Notes under the pieces: model-generated
Databases searched by the model: none
Seen by the model: only the letters and a program-made list of their open reading frames with translations
Told to the model about the DNA's origin: nothing
NCBI GenBank assembly: GCA_014621425.1
Contig: JAANBB010000085.1
Span: 1 to 64,000 of the forward strand
Source of the DNA: Cylindrodendrum hubeiense
Lineage: Eukaryota > Ascomycota > Sordariomycetes > Hypocreales > Nectriaceae
Reading direction: 5' to 3'
Length of the DNA stretch: 64,000 nucleotides
Shown: in pieces, positions 57,189 to 64,000 of the stretch
Layout: every line of letters starts with the position of its first letter
Numbering within the stretch: the stretch's first letter is position 1
Made by a program: the position numbers and the translations under genes

Positions 57189-60100
57189 GTAGTAGTAGAG
57201 CCATCTCAGCCGGGCGGAACGGATAGATGCAAGGCACGCACCCAACATCACACGGCATGTGCCGATACAGGACCCAACCAAACGGGCAACGCCCTGGTTT
57301 AGTGTGGACAATACAACACTGTGTAGACGGCCCGACCACACCACCAACCCGTGAAAAACTCGACAATTATCAGCCTCCGTTTCCTCCGGCTCTGCAAGGG
57401 AGACGAAGAGCCTTTCCCACCCGGAAAACGGTCGAGTCAAGAGAAGCCGGGAAGAAAAGTGGGCGCATACCCGTCTTGGCCCTGGCCTTGTGGGTCGTGG
57501 GGCCTGAAAATCGCGGGCATCCCTCCGGAAGAAAAAAATTTACCGACACGTTGAGTGCACCGGCAATTACTCGTGAAAATTGTTTTGGGACGTTTGCCTT
57601 GTGCGTCCGAAATTCCATAGAGGCAAGGGATTTTAATTGGAATTTTTTTGTCTCACAATTATTTCTAATTGAGGAGTTGACATGTGCTCAGCTCAGGGCT
57701 GTTTGTGACTCTTCCCTTGGAGCCACCCACTCAACGCCCCTCCTCCGCCAACGGGCAGTTTCTGGGGTCGCATCGGGCCAACCAGGCCGGCGCAATTTTT
57801 TCTCTCTTTTGTTGGCCTATCTTTCCGCCTTGCCTTAGCTCATGGCAGTAAGGAATTTTTATTTTTATTTTTTGACATGTCCTCCCTCCCATCCTCCATT
57901 CAGCATGAGATGCCCGCTTTTGCCACGCTTCGCGGCCTATCATGACTCGAAAAAAAAGAGGGAGGGTAGGGCCTGCAGATGCGGTACATGGGCCTTGGGC
58001 CTTGAAGTGTGGGAGGGGGCTGCAAGGTACCCGCACCTTGGACACACCATCTCCAACCCAGACGAGACAAGCACTCACACACAAAACGCAGGAATATCAC
58101 ACACATACAGACGTACATGAGCTCGCACCAGTTACGGCATGACAAACCAACCGAGGCCAACCCAGAATCAGAGGGAAACACGTAATTGTTCTTGTTGATC
58201 TGAATTGTTTGTCCGCCTCATGCATGTATGACAGCCCATCGCCTGCGTGTAATGTTTACATGCAAGTCTGGTCGGGGTACATCCAGATGGCTTCCCGTCA
58301 GTGTGGCAGCCGTCCGCTAGGGAAACTCCACCAGCCAAACAGACACACGCTGAGAAACGCTGACCAAACAACCCAGCCAAACACGGCTTTTTTTCCTTCT
58401 TTTTTTCGCCTTCAATCTGGGCTCGCCGTTACCGGGATCTTCCCGTTCACCATGGACGAAACTTTCGGCATATTTTTCCCATTCCGTTTGGCCTCCGTCT
58501 TCATGGCGTTTTACTTTTTAGTTTCTGCTAGCATTGTTTCCTCGACATGCTCACCATCGTTCTCTTCTTTCCCGTAGTCTGATTCTGTGGGAGGTTGTCG
58601 GAGTCTGGACACCCCGCTCGGTCTTCCCCGTCTTGACTCCGCCTGTCCATGGCAACGCAGTTACCGATTCTTGGCCCAGGACCCATAGGATGGTCTTGAC
58701 ATGACGAACGAACTGGTACAGATCCCCAACAGATTCCGCTATTATTTCCCTCCCTACAGTTCTATGTAGATCGCGATCTTCCCCACAAGACCAGGCAGAT
58801 TACCAAGAACCATACATATTATGTAGGGTAGGTATATAAGTAGGGCAGCTCAATCGGTATGGTTCATGCCGCAACGGCACGGGAAGACCCTGTCCACCTT
58901 CTGCTTGTCTCACTGCCTTCATCACGAGACCTCTGGATACGTAGTAGTCCGTTGGACGGCCATGTATTGCAAACTACACGACACTAACAGCCCGCACTAT
59001 GCCCTGTGACAGGCTGGCCAGGCAAAGGATCTGCCCTAATTCCGGGCCACCTTACCAGCTTGAGTGTCTGTGCCCTATCCACCACCCTTCGTCTAGTATT
59101 GACACTATGGAGCAGCCGAATGGAAAAGAAGAAAAGAAGCAGAAGAAAAAAACCCAGGCCGGTCCCCCCGTCCCCGGTTCGAGGGCCGGGATCAACAAGC
59201 TAGACTAGGAACAAGACCAGGGATCATCAGAGATGCCGATTGAACGAAAAAAAGAAAAAGAAAAAAGAAAAAGAAAAGGCACACAAAAAAAAACCTCAGC
59301 TCGTCTAAGCTGAGAAGCCATTGAGAGATGGACGCCTCCATGAGAATAGGCCAACCACCGCTGCCACCAACGGTCCCGGCTCCCCGTCTGTAATTCCTCG
59401 TGTTGGGCTGCTACAGCGCACTCAGAGGTCCAACTTCCCATTTCCTGCTTCTCCCCGGATGCCGTATGAGGCCAGGGCCTCGCCACAAACCCCAGGCAAA
59501 ATCCTGACGTGGCAGCTCAACGCCAACACATCCTCGTGACAATGCCCCGGGATTGGTGCCACCCCCGGTTCTCCCCCGTTCATCCACCCATCGCGTGGTA
59601 GTGGAGTTTTTGCTTGTTTGAAAGGGGTGTGAGGGGCGGTGAGATCTCGGGTTTTTCCCTCTTCCCCCAGGCCCTGCTCAAGCGAGCGAGCCCTTTTTGG
59701 GACGCCATGTACCAACCACCTGGGAAAGCCGATGGGGGAGGGAGCTGCATGGATCAGGGGACCTCGGGAGAAGGAGACGGCGCCCGACAGAAGCAGCGCC
59801 GTTGTTTCCCGTGGCGATGTGCCCCAGCTGGGACACGCCAACTGTTGAGTGCATGCATTGGCGGCCAGGAATCGCGTCCTTTGTGGGCGCGAATCATCCA
59901 ACAATGAATGGGTAACCCACCACGACTACCACGACCATCACGTATTGTCTCTACTGCGTAGTATGCAGCTGCCACCTCTAATCCCACTACTGCATCACTG
60001 TCACAAAAACAAAACAAAAAGCATATTTGGGAGGCACCAGGGCGAGAGGCCAAGGCGGCTGAGTTGGAATGGGAATGGCATCGTGGGCCAGATATCCCCC

Positions 60101-60582
60101 TCAATACGCTCGTGCTGAGGTATTCAATCTCAACGCTAACCTTTCTCTATTTCGTCTGCTTCTGCTTCGTCCGTGCCTCTTCATCTGTCCAATCCCATCA
60201 ACCTCGGACCTGCGCTTCCGTCCCTGCGGCACCCTGCCGCCTTGACAATTTTGCTTTTGTATCCCCCAGCTGGCCTGGCTTTCCGCTCCCAAAGGTTTGG
60301 TCCCTTGCAGCTTGCATCGTGATTTTTCCAAGCCTGTCGAATCGCCTCACCGTGGTGGCGCCTAGGCGTCCTTGCCCGGCCAGTCCAGCTCGGTTCTGCC
60401 TCATGCACGTCCACTTTTCCCCTTGGATTCGTGGCTCACAACGACTCGGGCCCCAGCTGGATGGAGGGTGTCAGGTGTTAGGTGTCAAGCCGATTCCCGT
60501 CTTGTCAACGCCATCTGTCGAGATCCCCTGGATTGGGTAACCTCCCATGCCCACTATCTACGTTCCTTGTCATGCTTCCCTG

Positions 60583-63198
60583 TCAGACCTCCTCGTTCTC
60601 CCAGTCGGCCTCTCCAAACATGGGTCCCTTCCGCGCTCCGTTGACCTCCAACTTTTCGAGAAACTCCGGCGGCACCGTCGGAATGTATTTCCGTTCCCGC
60701 TCCCGGTTCAACCCACCAAACCCAGCTCCGTATGACACAAGCATGTCGGTCACCGAGGGCAGCGTAAAGGGCAGCATCAGCGCGGGGTCCAAGAGTAGGT
60801 GCTCTGGTGCGTCGTCGTCGTCTGAGTAGTAGTCTTCTTCCCGAGGACTTGCTGAGCTAGGAACGCTCCCAGGTGTCTCTAGGCCGTTGCCGTTTGACCG
60901 ACTCTTGACGGGCGTAACCGGGCTGCTGTCCTGACCCGACTTTGGCAGCGGTGACACCATTCCACTGCGTCGCTGGTCTCGCTTAAGCGTCGCCTCTTTT
61001 TGGATGGCGATGAGGTATTTCGTAGCGCTTTTGGGAAGCCCCTTTTCGCCCACTTCTGGCCTGTAGTGATTGGCCGTGTGCATGAGCTGTTGTGGACTGA
61101 GTCTCTTCAGCTGCTGTAACGTGCCCACCAACGCCTCCAGATCGTCTGCGTCTAGGGACGAGAAACATTGGAGCCACTGCAATAGTTGGATGACGGGTGC
61201 CAGGTGTCTCCTAGATGCCTCCATCGTCGTCTCCCCTGATGAGCGCGTCTCTCCTCCCTCAAAATGCTCCGCCTGCCTGTTGTTCGTACGGGCCCAGTCC
61301 TCTAGTATTGAAATATTCATCCGGATCTGCATAGCTTTGGTCCTCGCCAAGTATTTCCGGTTTGACATGATTCGGTTAAAGAGTTCTGCTCCGATCCAGT
61401 AAAGAAGCTGCGAGATGATTTGGGTCGTAATCACCGAGTGAATGTCGTACAAGTCCAGCACGAACAAGGTAGAGGAGAGAAGGGAGGTCACGTTTCGCGG
61501 CGCTGGCTTCGCTCGCTGCTTTGGCGACGGAGGACGGAATCGCTTCTCTATCGGCTCCTCCTTGACTTGCGCCTTTCGCTTGAACAACTTCCACTCATTC
61601 TGGAACGCGATGTCCTCGAATCCGGGAATAGTCTCGTGGTCCAGCATGGCTACATCTAGCACCTTATCCAGACGTCGCTCTGCATCTCGGACAATCAAGA
61701 TAAATATCTCGTTGATCAGCTCGGCGAGTTGTGCTTGGAACTCGGTGGTTGCCTCCAGAAGCCCAGAGTCTTTCTTGAGATAGTGAAGTAGGAGGGTTGC
61801 GTTTGAGATCCAGAAAGCCAGTATTGTCATATCCCACTGAAATCTTTCGACCACATCATTGATATTATCCATGGCTGAAACTAGGAGTCGGCCTAGTAGC
61901 TCCGGACTTGAATGATAATGCGCGTACCTCGCACTCAAGAAAATCATGTTTGCGGGCACAGGCTTTTGCGATGGCGATCGTTGGGGCGTCATCTTGGTGA
62001 TGATGATGTCAAGGATCCGATCCAATTCGTGTTCCTGGAAGACAAACATTTGGTCGTGCAAGCACCGACTCCAATCGAATTCTTGTTGTTCCTCCTCAAA
62101 CTCATCAACCGGCTGGTCAAGTTAGTACATCTTGTCGTAAGTAAAGGGTTCCGACACGCACCTCAGGCTGATCATCCATGCCCACGTTGCCTAAATCAAC
62201 CTCAAGATCTCGGGCGCTCTCCATCATCAAGCGCCTTCGCATCTCATTTTCTGCCATCTCCTCCTCAAACCGGTCCTGTGAGAAGCCCGGGTTGTAGAAG
62301 TCATCAACGACACCCGCGCTTCCAATATTGTAGCCGTTATCGTGGAGGTAGTATGACATTTCGCTATCCGGGGGTACAAAGTCAAATGCCGTCCGCCCTG
62401 ATGATGTCTTCTGGTCTGACGATGCGTTGTTGTCCAAGAGTAGCTTCGCGATGCCTTTGTGTCGGTTCGTCATGGCCCACATGAGGGCGGTCCATTGATT
62501 CCGATCTTGCTTGTTGACATCCGCGCCAGCATCGATCAACGCATTTACGACGGTCTCGTGGCCCTGTTCGATATATCAGCAGGTGTCCTAGTAGGCGAAG
62601 CCTAGGGGACTGACAAAACAACTAGCATAGATGAGGGGTGGGGTTCCATCCTCGTCCTCGGCATTTACGTCGATGTACTCCTTGGCCCTTCCGCCCAAGA
62701 GCCTCTTGATCCTTTCAACATCGCCATTGCTTGCAGCCATGTTCAGAGCCTTTTGAAGCTTATCCTTCTTCTCCGAATCTGTCAGCGTTTCACTGTTGGC
62801 GATCTCGTCCTCGTCGTCAAAACCGGGACCAGCTTGGTGCGCGGCCTGGGCAGCAAGCATCTCCAGCAACCTTGTATCGCTATCCTTGGGTCCCATAGGA
62901 ACATCATCGTCAAAGTTGTTGTCGTTGAGCGACAGGTTTCCAAAGTTCAGGGGCTTCGCGACGGCGGGGGTTGTGAGGAACTGGGACTGGCCTGTACAAT
63001 CGGCTACGTCAGTGGATGTGCGCAAGCAATGGGTCGCGTGGCGACGCCGCACTAACCTTGCCAACCATCGTACATCTCCGTCTCGGGGACGAGATCGACT
63101 GGGACATGTCGACGGTCGTCCAGCGACTTGGGGAGATCGGACGGCAGGGGGCGTGGCTTTTGGTGGCCGTCGTCGCTGGTGGAATCTCCTAGATCCAT
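60583..63198 (-). CDS. Ankyrin-repeat protein with a DIL (dilute) domain
   Basis: Fungal protein joining ankyrin repeats to the cargo-binding DIL domain of class V myosins, without a motor. Four exons: 63198-63057, 62991-62615, 62563-62162 and 62112-60583, giving 816 residues. Introns have GTTAGT, GTCAGT and GTGCGT donors; the last (62113-62161) carries a perfect TACTAAC branch point. Ankyrin repeats cover about residues 120-235 (ALNMAASNGDVERIKRLL, TPPLIYASCF, ALIDAGADVNKQDRNQWTALMWAM). An acidic region with EEEQQEFDW follows at about 308-325. The DIL domain spans roughly 330-680 (FVFQEHELDRILDIIITKM, SNATLLLHYLKKD, ILEDWARTNNR). The C-terminus has a Ser/Asp-rich stretch and ends in a conserved-looking block (LPFTLPSVTDMLVSYGAGFGG, VPPEFLEKLE). 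Membrane traffic or actin-linked transport is likely from the DIL family, but the exact role is unknown. Similar motorless DIL proteins exist in fission yeast. Confidence 0.9.
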
Positions 63199-63777
63199 GT
63201 TGGAAGGAGGGGCACAGCCAGACACCGGGTCCGGCTCATGGAATTTCGCGCGTGAGGGGAGTTTCCGGGGGTCGCGGGCGGGGGGGCGTTGGAGACGGGG
63301 GATTTACGGTTCGGGAGGTGTTGTCTCGTGGAGGAAACGAAGGTCGCGTTGGTATCGTGTGAGGTTGTCGTGGAAGGGCGACCTACCCACTTGTCTGATA
63401 TGGAGAAATAGACGTTCCGGTGTTGTCTGTTACTTGGAGCTGGCGCCTCCCTTGTACGGATGCCCGGCGCAGCAAAGCCACAATGGCCCGTGCTCGCCAC
63501 ATTCAGCGTCATCTCCCCTCCCATTGAGCCATTGAGCCATTGAGCAACGACGATCCTGGTTCCCTTCGGAGGGCTGCCTTGTGTCGTCAATATTAAATTG
63601 CTGACCCGGCTAGTTTTAAATTGATGACGAGGCACGACAACATGAGCAAGGCAGCTGTGTGATGCACTGTGTCTCTAGTCAAGGCGAATCAGCTCGCCAG
63701 ACCACCGTGTTTTGTCTGCCTGGTATGCTACCAACTAACTACTGCCAGGCACCCAAGTCCCGGGCTCGGTTGGGCCC
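63199..63777. other. Spacer between the DIL gene and allantoicase
   Basis: Upstream region of the DIL gene and 3' flank of the allantoicase gene, both minus-strand. It contains one triple repeat at 63521-63544. The frame 63189-63635 on the minus strand has no family resemblance. Confidence 0.6.
63521..63544 (+). repeat. Triple CCATTGAG repeat
   Basis: Three exact consecutive 8-nt units. Confidence 0.9.
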
Positions 63778-64000
63778 CTACACAGCTCGCTTCCCAAATG
63801 CCCTCAATCTCTTGACTCCACCATCGGGAATCATGATGAGCTTAACATGTGTCGCCACGGAATCCTTGGCTGAGCTGGTGAAATCATGCTCCTGGTCTGG
63901 GCCCGTCTTGCTTGGTGGTACCACCTCGCCCCAGCCCTCGGCCTCGGCGGACGGGTTTCCCTCACCCTTCCACTCGATGGCCTCAATCGCCACCTTTTGC
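63778..64000 (-). CDS. DAL2: Allantoicase, C-terminal part (gene continues past the right edge)
   Basis: The last 73 codons of a minus-strand gene whose 5' part lies outside the window; the stop codon is at 63778-63780. The visible sequence (EAIEWKGEGNP, GWGEVVPPSKTGPDQEHDF, VATHVKLIMIPDGGVKRLRAFG) matches the end of allantoicase, which hydrolyses allantoate to ureidoglycolate and urea in purine catabolism. The segment THVKL..IPDGGVKR is the family's characteristic C-terminal strand pair. No intron is visible in this part. The frame is open to the edge. A fused or separate ureidoglycolate enzyme cannot be judged from this fragment. Confidence 0.85.
   Translation of the reverse strand, partial: QKVAIEAIEWKGEGNPSAEAEGWGEVVPPSKTGPDQEHDFTSSAKDSVATHVKLIMIPDGGVKRLRAFGKRAV

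Larger units (their letters stand above)
54971..60582. other. 5.6 kb gene-free spacer upstream of the TBC gene
   Basis: The region lies between the TBC gene start and the 3' end of the DIL gene, both minus-strand. No gene is supported; the longest frame (57227-57838 plus, about 200 codons) has no family resemblance and uneven composition. Several short tandem repeats and two TACCTACC inverted repeats are listed. A-rich tracts occur near 59125-59150 and 59247-59302, and an AT-rich patch at about 57530-57680. Confidence 0.6.

Noticed and set aside
57227..57838. 203-codon open frame in the 5.6 kb spacer
   Set aside because: It has no conserved motif, crosses an AT-rich non-coding patch, and lacks a convincing start context.
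59247..59302. Poly-A tail of a retroposed sequence
   Set aside because: The A-rich tract is mixed with G and C, lacks a recognisable upstream retroposed gene or target duplication, and looks like simple purine-rich sequence.

Overview
The window reads as nuclear DNA of a filamentous ascomycete (Pezizomycotina, most likely a Sordariomycete of the Hypocreales type). The grounds are short GT-AG introns of about 49-67 nt with CTAAC-like branch points, monocistronic genes separated by long intergenic spacers, a fungal phytochrome histidine kinase, ATG13, a NUP98-96 precursor gene and a mitochondrial 2-oxodicarboxylate carrier. I cannot fix the genus from sequence alone.

Layout, left to right. A fungal phytochrome (955-5493, minus) and ATG13 (8283-11207, minus) are followed by an ankyrin/RCC1/double-BTB protein of the IBtk type (about 13641-18494, minus). 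A gene-poor pocket (18.5-22.2 kb) holds an AT-rich, MITE-like element with inverted ends between two diverged copies of a short duplicated segment. Next come a seven-exon mitochondrial carrier gene with an 11-nt exon (22249-23494, plus), a lineage-restricted protein resembling DUF6590 (24177-25541, minus), epsin (27312-29171, plus), a divergent centrin/Cdc31 (29904-30564, minus) and the NUP98-96 nucleoporin precursor (31618-37931, plus). The last two are transcribed divergently from one spacer.

From 37.9 to 51.7 kb the DNA is sparse. It holds a SET-domain gene cut off in its catalytic core (38426-38803), many microsatellites, and one Pro-rich coiled-coil protein gene with a long pyrimidine-rich upstream region (45525-47080). 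A TBC-domain Rab GAP (51682-54970, minus), another 5.6 kb spacer, an ankyrin plus DIL-domain protein (60583-63198, minus) and the C-terminal end of an allantoicase gene (63778 to the right edge, minus) complete the window.

There is no gene cluster or operon. Most genes are conserved housekeeping or signalling genes: light sensing, autophagy, ubiquitin-ligase adaptor, endocytosis, nuclear pore, vesicle traffic and purine catabolism. The unusual material is in intergenic structure (recurrent TACCTACC/GGTAGGTA inverted repeats, tandem repeats, the MITE-like element), in gene structure (microexon, truncated SET gene, a frame switch in the TBC gene) and in a few protein details. I did not find a convincing new multi-gene system. 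No tRNA, rRNA, CRISPR array or intact transposase gene was recognised. Exon boundaries were worked out by hand from splice motifs and reading-frame continuity.
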